From a virus: a stretch of DNA of 29,291 nt. Numbering within the stretch: the first letter of the stretch is position 1; each line of letters opens with the position of its first letter. This document shows, in pieces, positions 1-7,384 of the stretch. The stretch spans positions 1-29,291 of the IMG/VR virus record IMGVR_UViG_3300006802_000377; one strand, 5' to 3'. Below the pieces are notes generated by a model. It was not told where the DNA came from and searched no databases. It worked only from the letters and a program-made list of their open reading frames with translations. The translations under genes and the position numbers were made by a program.

Positions 1-1526
1 CCTCCGCATCCGAGGCAGTCGAGCCTGTATCCGACAGGAAGGTTCGCATTGCAGCACGAGCAAGGCGTGTCCGTTCCAGGCGATCGACCGCCGCCCTTGA
101 ACGACTCGATGCACGATCCATCGCCGCGACCATCACCGAGCAGGATCGACAGGATCTCGTCGCCCTGGCATGTGTTCGCTCCCCAGCCTGCCCACTGCCA
201 TCCGCCGGGACGCCCACGGAAGTAGACCCACTGGCGCTCCGCCCAGTAGTCGTAGTCGTCCTGCGCGGTCGCGCCCGTCGTCGGCCCCGGATAGGCGACG
301 AAGCAGTCAGCCTGCAATGGCATGAGGTCTGGGTTGTCGACAACATCGTTCTTGCGAAGGAGCGGCTGCGTGCTCGTGCCGACAGTCTTGTACGTCATCC
401 GCTTCCTGAACGGTCCGAGCGTGTGCATGAGGTGCGTGTCCTCGATGCAAGACGCATAGCCCGCTCCAGGGAATCGGTCGTTGAGCTCGATGAATGCCTG
501 ACGCTGCTCGTCGCGCCAGTCGTTCGCGCGGATGTAGCCGGCGACCGCGAGCTTTCTTAGGATCGTCTGCGACGGATGGCGGCATCCATCGCCGAGGTCG
601 TCGAGGACCTGGATCGCCTCCGCCTCGGTGATGACCTCGAAGCGCACCGCGTCGATCAGGTCGCCTGCGTAGAGCGGGATTCCGCTGCAAGCGAAGATCC
701 ACCACTTCGGCACGAGCTCCGTCGACTGGTATATGTTGCCGCCGCAGTTGATGCCGCCAGTCCCCTGCGTGCAGCCAGGGACGTAGATGCGCGCGCCCTC
801 GGGGCACTCGGCGATCTTCCACCAACGCTCGAAATGAACGACGCAGAGGGCTTGGTTCAGCAGGCGGCTGCAATTTCCGTATGTGCTGATTCCGTCGCTC
901 GTCGTGATCGTCTCGCAGTCGGACAGCGATCCGAGGTCAAGCCCGTTCTTGTGGCAGACCGCCTCGACGAACCACTTCCATCGGTCGACCGATGCCATGC
1001 GCCTCTTGCGCCACTCGGACATCATGCCCGTGTTGCAGTTGGCGCAGCACGGGATGCTGTTCTGACTCCATTGCTGGTTGTTGTAGTCGGGGTCGTTGCA
1101 ACAGAAGCAACTTGGATCCCTGAACGCAAGGCATGGAAGTGGAACGGGATTTCCGTTCTGGTCGACGCCGTAGTCGCATGTCGCCGGCGGGCACATCTCA
1201 GCGAGCGGCTCGACGCCGGGAAGTCCAGGCAGGCCGAGCTTGATGCAGCGCCAGTAGCAGTCGTGGTACTTGTAGATCGCCTGGATCGGCTCTTCCTGCG
1301 GCTGGCTGTGGTCGCAGCAGAGCTCCTTGACGAGGATGCCGCCTAAGTTCTGCGGGTCAGGTCCAACGGATGAGATGTTGGTGCGCAGGTTGTAGGAGTT
1401 TCGCTCCGCCCAGAAGAGCAGAACGTCGTCCTTGTGGCAGCATCCGCTCTCGATCTCCGTGCCCCAGATGCAGTCCTTGTCGCATTTGTCGTTGGGCGTG
1501 CAGCAGCAGCCCCTTGCGGTGCTCAA
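1..1526 (-). CDS. Cysteine-rich protein of unknown function, partial (runs off the left edge)
   Basis: An uninterrupted frame of 508 codons runs from a TTG start off the left edge. The TTG overlaps the stop of the upstream gene (TTGA) and is preceded by GGAGG at 1534-1538 with a 7-nt spacer, so this non-ATG start is well supported. About 38 of 508 residues are cysteine, many as CC pairs. One arrangement occurs twice: CxCCN followed by CxxC, at Cys140/142/143 with 161/164 and at Cys489/491/492 with 504/507. Trp and Tyr are also frequent. No signal peptide or membrane segment is seen at the N-terminus. I do not recognise the family. The Cys pattern suggests metal binding (zinc knuckle-like) or many disulfides. 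Position after the adhesin genes suggests a virion or tail-associated protein, but that is inference. Confidence 0.8.
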   Translation of the reverse strand, partial: MSTARGCCCTPNDKCDKDCIWGTEIESGCCHKDDVLLFWAERNSYNLRTNISSVGPDPQNLGGILVKELCCDHSQPQEEPIQAIYKYHDCYWRCIKLGLPGLPGVEPLAEMCPPATCDYGVDQNGNPVPLPCLAFRDPSCFCCNDPDYNNQQWSQNSIPCCANCNTGMMSEWRKRRMASVDRWKWFVEAVCHKNGLDLGSLSDCETITTSDGISTYGNCSRLLNQALCVVHFERWWKIAECPEGARIYVPGCTQGTGGINCGGNIYQSTELVPKWWIFACSGIPLYAGDLIDAVRFEVITEAEAIQVLDDLGDGCRHPSQTILRKLAVAGYIRANDWRDEQRQAFIELNDRFPGAGYASCIEDTHLMHTLGPFRKRMTYKTVGTSTQPLLRKNDVVDNPDLMPLQADCFVAYPGPTTGATAQDDYDYWAERQWVYFRGRPGGWQWAGWGANTCQGDEILSILLGDGRGDGSCIESFKGGGRSPGTDTPCSCCNANLPVGYRLDCLGCG

Positions 1527-1789
1527 TCGTCATCCTCCTCTTCCTCTTCGCGCTCGCACTCCGACTCCTCCTGCTGCTCGCTCGTCTTCGTGACGAGCGC
1601 GTTGCAGAGCATGGCGTTCCCGAGCTGATGCCGCCAGTATTTCGTCGCGCGCCCGCTCTGCGTCGTCCAGACGACAACGACCGCGTCCGCTCCGACCTGC
1701 TCGATGAACCCACGGCAGAGCTGCTCTGCGTGGTACAGGGGAGTGAGGTCGATCCGGTCGTCCTCGTCCTTCTTCGGCTTGCGCGCCAT
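1523..1789 (-). CDS. Small protein with acidic C-terminal tail, unknown function
   Basis: An 88-residue protein. The start at 1789 is fixed by a strong GGAGG just upstream (plus strand cctcc at 1795-1799), although the frame is open further upstream. It has a basic N-terminus (MARKPKKDED), a short globular-looking middle with a hydrophobic strand (ADAVVVVW), and ends in a run of Glu and Asp. The stop overlaps the TTG start of the next gene, so the two are probably co-translated. The sequence shows no family I recognise. It sits between the YadA-like adhesin and the cysteine-rich protein and could be a small accessory or chaperone for either, but nothing in the sequence proves that. Confidence 0.7.
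   Translation of the reverse strand: MARKPKKDEDDRIDLTPLYHAEQLCRGFIEQVGADAVVVVWTTQSGRATKYWRHQLGNAMLCNALVTKTSEQQEESECEREEEEEDDD
1534..1538 (-). promoter_or_regulatory. Ribosome binding site deciding a TTG start
   Basis: GGAGG lies inside the 3' end of the preceding gene, 7 nt before TTG at 1526. The only nearby ATG (1533) opens a different, short frame with shadow-like composition, so the SD position selects the TTG frame. Confidence 0.7.
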
Positions 1790-1800
1790 GAATACCTCCG

Positions 1801-3291
1801 TCAGCCAGTGACTTCGGCGATCTCGAGACGGCACACCCACTTGATCGTGGTCGATGCGATGCCCGTGGCCATGATGCGGAGGGTGGCTCCGCTCACGGTC
1901 GCAGTCACGTCGCACGCGGACATGTTGGTCGGCGTCGACGATTCACCGAGCGTGGTCACGCCGACAGTGCCGACGATGGCGGCGGTCCCGCTGTCGTTGT
2001 GGACAAGGCCCTTGACCTCGTAGCCGACGCTCGAGTTGGTCGCGGAATCCCTGCCGACCACGAGCGCGCGGAAGCTCCATGCGGTGTCGTTCCGCATCGT
2101 GAGCGACGTGCCCATCGACTGCATCTCGGTGGCCGTGGCGTCGGTCGTCTGGCACTTCAGGACGTACACGGACGATTGCGCGTCTCCGACCGCGGAGAAA
2201 GCCTGCCCGCCCTGCACGAATCCACCTGCATTGCGCGCCTGCGCACCGCGTCCGAACGAGGTCGCGTATGCCGCCTGGACCTGGTTGTCGACGCCGCCGA
2301 TGACGGTTCCGCCGATGTTGTTGACGAGGTTGTTCCATCCGCCGATGATGGTCGAGTAGGAGCAGTCCGATACAAGCGGGAAACCAGCGACGGCGCGCGC
2401 GATGCGGTTGTTCAGTCCGCCGCCGATCGACATGTATGCGCCGGCATTGATCGGTCCGTCTGCTTCGGGAGGACCGCCCGCAGCAGGCGCGAGGTTGATC
2501 GAGTTGTCCTTGCCTCCGCAGATCGTTCCGCCGGTCGTGGCGAAGATGTTGTTCGACCTTCCGCCGCCGATGGTCGAGTGCTCGAGGCTCGCCGATGTGG
2601 CGTAGTCCTTGGGCTCGTCGATGATGTTTGAGTATCCGCCGGCGATGACGCTGTCCTTCAAGCGGACGTTGTTCTGGTATCCGCCGCCGACGACGGCTGT
2701 GTAGCCGCTGTTTGAGTTGCCGTATCCTCCAGAGATGACAGCGCAATATCCATTTGACACGCTGGCGTACTCGCCTGCGGAATATGCGCCCTGCTTTTCC
2801 TCGATCTTGTTGTTTCGGCCTCCGCTGATAATTCCGAAGTCTCCGTTCGTTATTTCATTGAACGCGCCTCCGACAATCGTTCCGTGGCTGGGGATGCTCG
2901 TCCGATCCTGATCGTTCATCACGATTCGGGCATGGGACCCTCCGAGCACCTGGCTGTTGATGCCCTCATTGACATCAGTGTTCGCCGCCCGTCCGATGAT
3001 GTTGTTGTATCCGCCGATGATGGTGCGCAGGCTCGTAGTCCCGCGCATCAGGTTCGGGTTTGCGGTGTTTCCGCCGGCAATGATGATGTTCGACCAGACG
3101 CCGGCATTGGCGGCGGCTCCCTCGATGTCATTCACCGAGTCGTTGAAGATGTAGTTGAGCTGGGTCGACGTGCCGCCATAGGACTTCGCCTCCTGAATCG
3201 CTGAGTTCGCCTGGATGTACGATGGTGGCGGCAGGAAGTACGAGCCTGAGATCGTGACGGTGTTGTTGGTCTCGGTGACGGTAACGCTCAT
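1801..3291 (-). CDS. YadA-like beta-roll tail fibre / adhesin
   Basis: A 496-residue protein. From about residue 50 to 355 it carries many short repeats of the type I-x-GG-x-x-N, spaced about 15-30 residues apart (for example IIGGYNN, VVGGGYQNN, SIGGGLNN, VIGGVDNQ). Repeats of this kind build the left-handed parallel beta-roll of the YadA head and of trimeric autotransporter adhesins. The C-terminal 130 residues are a different, Thr/Ser-rich beta domain ending in a Trp-containing strand. There is no signal peptide or YadA membrane anchor, so it is read as a phage receptor-binding or tail-spike protein, probably a trimer. Its ATG overlaps the stop of the preceding gene (ATGA). Confidence 0.8.
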   Translation of the reverse strand: MSVTVTETNNTVTISGSYFLPPPSYIQANSAIQEAKSYGGTSTQLNYIFNDSVNDIEGAAANAGVWSNIIIAGGNTANPNLMRGTTSLRTIIGGYNNIIGRAANTDVNEGINSQVLGGSHARIVMNDQDRTSIPSHGTIVGGAFNEITNGDFGIISGGRNNKIEEKQGAYSAGEYASVSNGYCAVISGGYGNSNSGYTAVVGGGYQNNVRLKDSVIAGGYSNIIDEPKDYATSASLEHSTIGGGRSNNIFATTGGTICGGKDNSINLAPAAGGPPEADGPINAGAYMSIGGGLNNRIARAVAGFPLVSDCSYSTIIGGWNNLVNNIGGTVIGGVDNQVQAAYATSFGRGAQARNAGGFVQGGQAFSAVGDAQSSVYVLKCQTTDATATEMQSMGTSLTMRNDTAWSFRALVVGRDSATNSSVGYEVKGLVHNDSGTAAIVGTVGVTTLGESSTPTNMSACDVTATVSGATLRIMATGIASTTIKWVCRLEIAEVTG

Positions 3292-3635
3292 CGCGTGATC
3301 TCCCCTGAAAGGCTGATGGTTCCCTGGAGCAGGCGCGTGACGGTGGTTCCGCTCACGAGCTCGAGGTCATAGACGCCGCCGACAGGAAAGTTCGACGTGT
3401 CCGTCGCGGAAATTGACAGGACGATCGTTCCATTGGCAGGAGTCGGTATCGACAGGTTCGCGGATGGAGTCGTGTACGAGAAGATGGTCGCCGTCGAACC
3501 GATGTTCGCACGGCACTGCATACGCGCCGTGTAGCTCGTCAGGTCGACGGCGTTTCCGTCGTCGTCCTTCCATGTGAACGCCTTTGTGAACGTAGCACCC
3601 TGCTCGATCGTGAAGTTGTAGATTCCCGCCGCCAT
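3288..3635 (-). CDS. Small conserved tail-associated beta protein
   Basis: A 115-residue protein predicted to be all beta. The N-terminus has the pattern YNFTIEQGATFTKAFTWKD followed by a DLTSYTARMQ segment, which I recognise from many small phage structural-region proteins lying near fibre or baseplate genes. The rest alternates Thr/Ser-rich strands and ends with a GxYDLEL strand. Its start overlaps the stop of the phosphoesterase (TGATG) and its stop overlaps the adhesin start (ATGA), so it is embedded in the fibre operon. A role as a baseplate or fibre-attachment module is inferred from context; no biochemical function is known to me. Confidence 0.7.
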   Translation of the reverse strand: MAAGIYNFTIEQGATFTKAFTWKDDDGNAVDLTSYTARMQCRANIGSTATIFSYTTPSANLSIPTPANGTIVLSISATDTSNFPVGGVYDLELVSGTTVTRLLQGTISLSGEITR

Positions 3636-4507
3636 CAGCGCGCCTCCGTAATGTCGTAGTCTACTGTGCCGTCCGCAGTGATTCTAGCCCTGAGCCAGAG
3701 CGCCCCACGAGGCTTCGGCGGTCCGCCGCGCTCCGTGTGCCACCCATCCTGCGGCGTGAACTCGTCCTTGTAACCTGGGGTCCTGACGTGGACCTGACGG
3801 TCCGTATAGGGGCTGTCCGCGTGCGTGACCCTGTATCGCTCGATCGGCATGATCCACTGGTCGTGGGTATGCCCCGTCCAGACGATCTGCGCGTCAGGCA
3901 GGTAGACCGCCATGCGCGAGGTCTGGATCGTGCCGCGCGTCACGGGACCTCCGCCGCCGTAGCCATGATGCCGGTAGATCCACAGGCTCCCCGACCGCCG
4001 CGTGTTCGGCGCGAATATCAGGAGTCGAATCCACCCAGCGTACCCGCAGGCGTGCAGGCTGCCGGCTCCCTCGAGCTTGAGCCTCTCGACGACCCGCTCC
4101 GTCAGGTTCGTCTCGTGGTGCTTCAGGATCGCCGTCTCATGGTTGCCAAGACCCATCATGCACCAGTTAGGCGCATACGGGCCATAGAACTTGACCGCTT
4201 CGTCGACCAGACGGTCAAGGTAGTTCCCGAACTGGTACTCGGGTCGCATGGCGCTGCGGTCGGCTCTCTTGTCCCACCGCCCCTGCATCGCGCAGTGCAG
4301 GTCGCCGTTGTCGAGGATCAGCGCCTCTCGGCGCTTCGCCTCCTCGAGATGCCGGCGCTCCATCTCGATGTCCGTGTGTGCGTTGTCGTGGTGCGCGTCC
4401 GAGCGGAGCAGCATCCACAGGTAGTCCGATCCGCGCTCCGGTCGGAACTCGATCCGAAGCACGGCCTTGTCTGCCTTCCTCACCGAGACTCTGTCGAGGA
4501 TTCCCAT
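3635..4507 (-). CDS. Calcineurin-like metallophosphoesterase
   Basis: A 290-residue protein carrying the metal-binding motifs of the calcineurin-like phosphoesterase superfamily in the right order: SDAHHD (Asp37, His39), DNGD (Asp66, Asp69), GLGNHE (Asn122, His123), RHHG (His180/181) and TGHTHD (His213, His215). All expected dinuclear-metal ligands are therefore present, so it should be an active hydrolase of phosphomonoesters, phosphodiesters or nucleic acid ends; the substrate cannot be told from sequence. ATG at 4507 is preceded by AGGGG and matches where the protein-like sequence begins; the frame stays open upstream but reads as a shadow of the lipoprotein gene. It lies between the lysis cassette and the adhesin genes, an unusual place for a DNA-metabolism enzyme. 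Confidence 0.88.
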   Translation of the reverse strand: MGILDRVSVRKADKAVLRIEFRPERGSDYLWMLLRSDAHHDNAHTDIEMERRHLEEAKRREALILDNGDLHCAMQGRWDKRADRSAMRPEYQFGNYLDRLVDEAVKFYGPYAPNWCMMGLGNHETAILKHHETNLTERVVERLKLEGAGSLHACGYAGWIRLLIFAPNTRRSGSLWIYRHHGYGGGGPVTRGTIQTSRMAVYLPDAQIVWTGHTHDQWIMPIERYRVTHADSPYTDRQVHVRTPGYKDEFTPQDGWHTERGGPPKPRGALWLRARITADGTVDYDITEAR

Positions 4508-4523
4508 GACACCCCTGTTTCCG

Positions 4524-4763
4524 TCATTCCCTGACGTAGGAGGGAGGCACGATGTACCAGCCCTCGGGGATCGCGACTTCGTTGGAGGATAGCTCCCAGT
4601 CGGTCGATCCCTGCGTCCTGATCCAGACCTTGAACCGAGCCTTCGGGCCGATCCGCATCGGCGAAGCCTCGGGGACGAATACAGTCCTATTTCCTGCCGT
4701 CCCGCATCCACTGAGAGATGCGGTCGCCAGCGCGGCGAAGAGCATCAGGATCAGGAGCAGCAT
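4524..4763 (-). CDS. Phage lysis-region lipoprotein
   Basis: A 79-residue protein starting with a hydrophobic signal (MLLLILMLFAALATAS) and a lipobox LSGC, predicting an outer-membrane lipoprotein. The mature part ends in a pattern (RIGP ... IPEGWYIVPP) that I know from small phage lipoproteins next to holins. Its 5' part overlaps the 53-residue gene 4687-4848 in another reading frame, as Rz1 overlaps Rz. The start is uncertain: ATG 4763 has no good SD and no basic n-region, while a GTG at 4853 would add 30 residues including an RR. I prefer 4763 because the extra stretch has Ser/Arg-rich composition typical of an out-of-frame shadow. A spanin-like role is possible but unproven. Confidence 0.65.
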   Translation of the reverse strand: MLLLILMLFAALATASLSGCGTAGNRTVFVPEASPMRIGPKARFKVWIRTQGSTDWELSSNEVAIPEGWYIVPPSYVRE

Positions 4764-4848
4764 CCGTGCCCACTGGGCTCTGCGATATGCGCTTGTCGAG
4801 CCATGCGATGAGCGCGACGGTGACCTGTGCGACGATGCGCTCGAGCAT
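4687..4848 (-). CDS. Small lysis-cassette protein overlapping the lipoprotein gene
   Basis: A 53-residue ORF starting MLERIVAQVTVALIAWL, then an acidic linker, then an amphipathic segment (RRAGDRISQWMRDG). I recall similar short proteins, with a hydrophobic N-terminal helix and a conserved AG-x-RI-x-WM-like end, lying between small membrane proteins and a nested lipoprotein in other phages; that is recollection, not a search. Its start lies 5 nt into the frame that follows the holin-like gene's stop, and its 3' part overlaps the lipoprotein in another frame. It is too short for a classical i-spanin (Rz), and the hydrophobic stretch is short for a full membrane span. Function unknown. Confidence 0.5.
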   Translation of the reverse strand: MLERIVAQVTVALIAWLDKRISQSPVGTDAAPDPDALRRAGDRISQWMRDGRK

Positions 4849-4849
4849 G

Positions 4850-5038
4850 TCACTTCTTCACCATCGTGCGGCTGACCGTGTAGCCGAGGGCGGTGAGCAC
4901 GGTCGCCGCGAGACCGAGCACCTTGTCGCCCGCGCTCTCCGCAGGGAAGATCCCCGACGCGAAGGCCGCGCCGATCACCATCGCCACGAAGGCGAGCCAG
5001 AACTCGGTAGTCTTGTATCCGGGCTTAGTTCCGTCCAT
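4850..5038 (-). CDS. Holin-like small membrane protein
   Basis: A 62-residue protein with two predicted membrane segments (about residues 13-31 and 39-55) and a basic C-terminus (SRTMVKK). The N-terminal motif GYKTTEFWLA is one I know from small phage membrane proteins found in lysis regions. The start at 5038 is chosen because AGGAGG lies 7 nt upstream; the longer open frame upstream is Ser-rich shadow of the preceding gene. Size, hairpin-like topology and position next to a second membrane protein and a lipoprotein fit a class II-type holin or antiholin. There is no direct proof, and the partner endolysin is not visible here. Confidence 0.65.
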   Translation of the reverse strand: MDGTKPGYKTTEFWLAFVAMVIGAAFASGIFPAESAGDKVLGLAATVLTALGYTVSRTMVKK

Positions 5039-5225
5039 TTGTGTTCCTCCTGATCTGGTCGAGCTCGTGCTCGATGCGTCTGATTCGCTCTCCGTAGTCG
5101 TCAAGCTTCGATGCGAGCACCTCGACCTTCACGGCAAGGCGGTTGAGGCTGTTGTGAATCCAAGCCGACGCCGCAAGGATCGTCGCCATCGGCGCAATGA
5201 TGGTTCCAAGTTGATCGAAGCTCAC
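5025..5225 (-). CDS. Small membrane protein with coiled coil, holin/antiholin candidate
   Basis: A 66-residue protein from a GTG start that overlaps the upstream stop (GTGA); GGAG with a 7-nt spacer supports GTG over an ATG 12 codons further in. Residues about 8-24 are hydrophobic (IIAPMATILAASAW), and residues 25-60 form a charged heptad-like helix (KVEVLASKLDDYGERIRRIE) predicted as coiled coil. This layout of one membrane anchor plus a short coiled coil is reminiscent of XhlA-like or spanin-like lysis accessories. It overlaps the next membrane protein gene by 14 nt, so the two are likely translated together and may act as a pair in the inner membrane. Confidence 0.6.
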   Translation of the reverse strand: MSFDQLGTIIAPMATILAASAWIHNSLNRLAVKVEVLASKLDDYGERIRRIEHELDQIRRNTNGRN

Positions 5226-5629
5226 GACAGGATCTCCGTCTTCCTTTCCGCCGTCACGATGCCGACGCTGACCGCGTAGTCCATGCCGGCGACCGTCATC
5301 GGATCGTCGGACACGACTTCCTGCGCTGCCTGTAGCAACTGGAGGAAGTCGGCGACGTTCGCATCCGTCTGCGCGAGCGAGCGCATCGTTGCGCGCTCTG
5401 CCGCCGTGAACCGCTGGAGGAACTGGTACGCCGTCCAGACGCGGGCTTCTTGCAATCCTGATCCGAAGAATCGCGGGTTCGCGTTCGCATCGAACTGCTG
5501 ACCGCTCACGCACGACTCATCTTCTGCAAGTTCAACCGCGACTAGCACGCCAGAAAGTATGGAAGGAAGCGTGCCATCGTCCACCGCGACCGTCAACACG
5601 ATTCCGTCCCTGATGATTGCGTGCCTCAT
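5222..5629 (-). CDS. Conserved phage protein of the fibre region
   Basis: A 135-residue protein. The N-terminus (MRHAIIRDGIVLTVA) resembles the opening strands of small fibre-associated proteins. The C-terminal half is helical, with a pattern FLQRFTAAERATMRSLA followed by a DFLQLLQAA segment and an ending VTAERKTEIL, which I recognise from hypothetical proteins next to tail-fibre genes in many phages. Function is unknown; fibre assembly or attachment is the usual guess from context. The start overlaps the stop of the glycine-rich fibre gene (ATGA), and its stop overlaps the GTG of the first membrane protein, so it links the fibre block to the lysis block. Confidence 0.68.
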   Translation of the reverse strand: MRHAIIRDGIVLTVAVDDGTLPSILSGVLVAVELAEDESCVSGQQFDANANPRFFGSGLQEARVWTAYQFLQRFTAAERATMRSLAQTDANVADFLQLLQAAQEVVSDDPMTVAGMDYAVSVGIVTAERKTEILS

Positions 5630-6594
5630 CGGTATGCCTCAATCAACACATAGCCGTTTCCGCCACGACCGCCCGTGCCAGCGGTGAAGTTCGCCGCCGA
5701 TGCGCCGCCGCCGCCGCCACCGCCGCCACGGTATCCGTTTCCGCCGTTGCCAGCGTTCTGCGTCCGACCTGATCCGCCTCCAGTACCGCCGAAGCCGCAG
5801 GAATACGGACTGCTTCCGATCATCTCAACGGCAGTGACTCCGTTGCTTCCAATCGCCCCGCCTTCCATGATGTAGTTGCCCGTCACTAGTCTCGTGGTAA
5901 GCAGATTCTCCGTATCAGGGACACTCGCAAGCCCTTGGCGACCTCCCGTAAATGCAGCAGATGTCGAAAGCCCTCCTCCTCCAGTTCCACCACAAGCGAC
6001 AACGGTGGAGACGTTGTTGTCGCTGCCCTTGGTACTCAATCCACCATTTGTCCCCGTGTTGGATAAAATCCCGTTTGCGCTGACCGTTCCTGTAACGAGG
6101 TAGTGGAAAAAAACGCGGAGTGAGGAAGCGGCGGCTCCTCCTGTCGTGGTTGTTCCTGCTGATGCGTTGGATGCGCTTCCCAAAGCAGTCAAGAGTGTCT
6201 TTCCACTTGGCAACAACAGAAGCGTGTTGTTCCCAATGCTGCCGCTGCTTCCGTTAGAACCATTGGTAGTTCCGCCCGCGCCACCCAAGCCGCCCGCACC
6301 AATGGCGACCACGATGTCTTGTCCGCGACCACCGAAATGCTCAACAGGGAGGTCTGGCGCGAAGCACACGCGACCGCCCATAGAGCCAGCGCCTCCACCT
6401 GTCGCCGTTATGTCGTTTGCAGCACGCGCACCGCCACCGCCGCCACCGCCCCCTCCAACAGCCCAAACGGTGAGGAATGATGCGTTATCTGGTATTCGAT
6501 ACACGCCGCTGTAGTCGAACTCGACGCGAGAGATCAGCGACCCCTGTGCGCCGCCAGAGTTGATCCGAGAGAATCCGTAAAGACCCTCGTTCAT
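5626..6594 (-). CDS. Glycine-rich tail fibre / adhesin tip protein
   Basis: A 322-residue protein dominated by glycine. It contains runs of Gly (residues about 47-55 and near the C-terminus), many GG-T/N-G elements, and ends GGRGGNGYVLIEAYR. Such Gly-rich domains with a terminal GYVLIE-like strand occur in phage fibre tips and in adhesins such as the gp38 type of T-even phages, where polyglycine helices form sandwiches that carry variable receptor-binding loops. The first 45 residues form a short attachment domain (SRVEFDYSGVYRIP). ATG at 6594 overlaps the stop of the upstream gene (ATGA). DNA coding the Gly runs is low-complexity CCGCCA/CCGCCG, a place where length changes are easy. Confidence 0.75.
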   Translation of the reverse strand: MNEGLYGFSRINSGGAQGSLISRVEFDYSGVYRIPDNASFLTVWAVGGGGGGGGGARAANDITATGGGAGSMGGRVCFAPDLPVEHFGGRGQDIVVAIGAGGLGGAGGTTNGSNGSSGSIGNNTLLLLPSGKTLLTALGSASNASAGTTTTGGAAASSLRVFFHYLVTGTVSANGILSNTGTNGGLSTKGSDNNVSTVVACGGTGGGGLSTSAAFTGGRQGLASVPDTENLLTTRLVTGNYIMEGGAIGSNGVTAVEMIGSSPYSCGFGGTGGGSGRTQNAGNGGNGYRGGGGGGGGASAANFTAGTGGRGGNGYVLIEAYR

Positions 6595-7004
6595 AGCAGT
6601 CCAGACTCCACGACGATGTTGAAGGTCTCTGCATTGTTGGTGCTTGCGCGAAGCAGGCAAGAACCTCCACCCACCAGCATCAGACCGATGAGTTCAGCAA
6701 CTTCTGTACGGAAGACCGTTGTGGATGTGTTTGGCGTTACTGCTGGTACAAGGCGTTCGCACACGAGGCGGTTCGTTGTTCCGTTGTCCGTAGAGAGGTA
6801 GAATCGAATCACGCCAGCGGTCGTTGACCCAGTAGCGATGACCGATACGCGGGTGATGCGTTTGCCGACACCAGCCGCAGCCGCCGTGCTTGGACCAGAT
6901 GCCACGGTCACAATCGTTCCCGTGCCATCCCGATTCGTGTTTGCCGTGCTGACTTGCGCGATGTCGATGATCGGCTGTGCCGTGAACTGTGCAGTTGTCG
7001 CCAT
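6591..7004 (-). CDS. Small structural beta protein of the fibre block
   Basis: A 137-residue protein rich in Thr, Ala, Val and Ser, with alternating strands and no charged helices; it contains a central RITRVSVIATGSTTAGVIRFYLS segment (given here as the region around residues 49-71) and ends in VVESGLL. I recognise this general type from small phage virion proteins that bind fibres or decorate tails, but I cannot name a family. The ATG at 7004 overlaps the stop of the previous gene (TAATGG) and the stop overlaps the glycine-rich fibre start. Tight coupling to both neighbours suggests all three belong to one adsorption structure. Confidence 0.65.
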   Translation of the reverse strand: MATTAQFTAQPIIDIAQVSTANTNRDGTGTIVTVASGPSTAAAAGVGKRITRVSVIATGSTTAGVIRFYLSTDNGTTNRLVCERLVPAVTPNTSTTVFRTEVAELIGLMLVGGGSCLLRASTNNAETFNIVVESGLL

Positions 7005-7372
7005 TAGATGATGCCTTGTGAGAATGCTGCGAGGATCGTCACCGACGAAAGGTCTCCGCCTCCTCCTGACGGAGCCGCCCACGCTCCATCACCACGCAGG
7101 AATGTCGTGTTGTCTGGCGTACCTGTCGCGCTGATCTTGGAGACAGTCACGGCTGCATTGTCGATGGTGAACGTCTGACCGTTCGCCGACACCGTGATGT
7201 CGCCCTTGTCGCCATCGTTCAGCGGGCAGAACTGGACAATCGCGTCCTCAAAATCACGGATGAACAACTTCTTGCTGCGATAGTTGATCGCAAGTTCACC
7301 GACCGCTAGGTTTGCCGTAGTCGGGACTGCGCTGGCTGTCGCGCTTCGCTTGAGCAAAATCGTGTTCGCCAT
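7004..7372 (-). CDS. Short tail-fibre protein with shared N-terminal module
   Basis: A 122-residue protein that begins MANTILLKRSATASAVPT and continues with GELAIN and a KLFIRD strand. This opening module is also present at the start of the proteins at 11402-11887 and 7385-8620. It resembles the N-terminal domain of major tropism determinant-type proteins and many fibre proteins (a Lys-Arg-rich first strand, then L-x-x-GELA-x-N). The rest has a linker, then DGAWAAPSGGGGD and a short end. It may be a truncated fibre or a tip subunit sharing an attachment site with the larger fibres. A strong AGGAGG precedes the ATG. Confidence 0.75.
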   Translation of the reverse strand: MANTILLKRSATASAVPTTANLAVGELAINYRSKKLFIRDFEDAIVQFCPLNDGDKGDITVSANGQTFTIDNAAVTVSKISATGTPDNTTFLRGDGAWAAPSGGGGDLSSVTILAAFSQGII

Positions 7373-7384
7373 CGAATCCTCCTA

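Noticed and set aside
3635-4507. The gene beside the lysis cassette as endolysin
   Set aside because: Its motifs are those of metallophosphoesterases; no peptidoglycan hydrolase motif is present.
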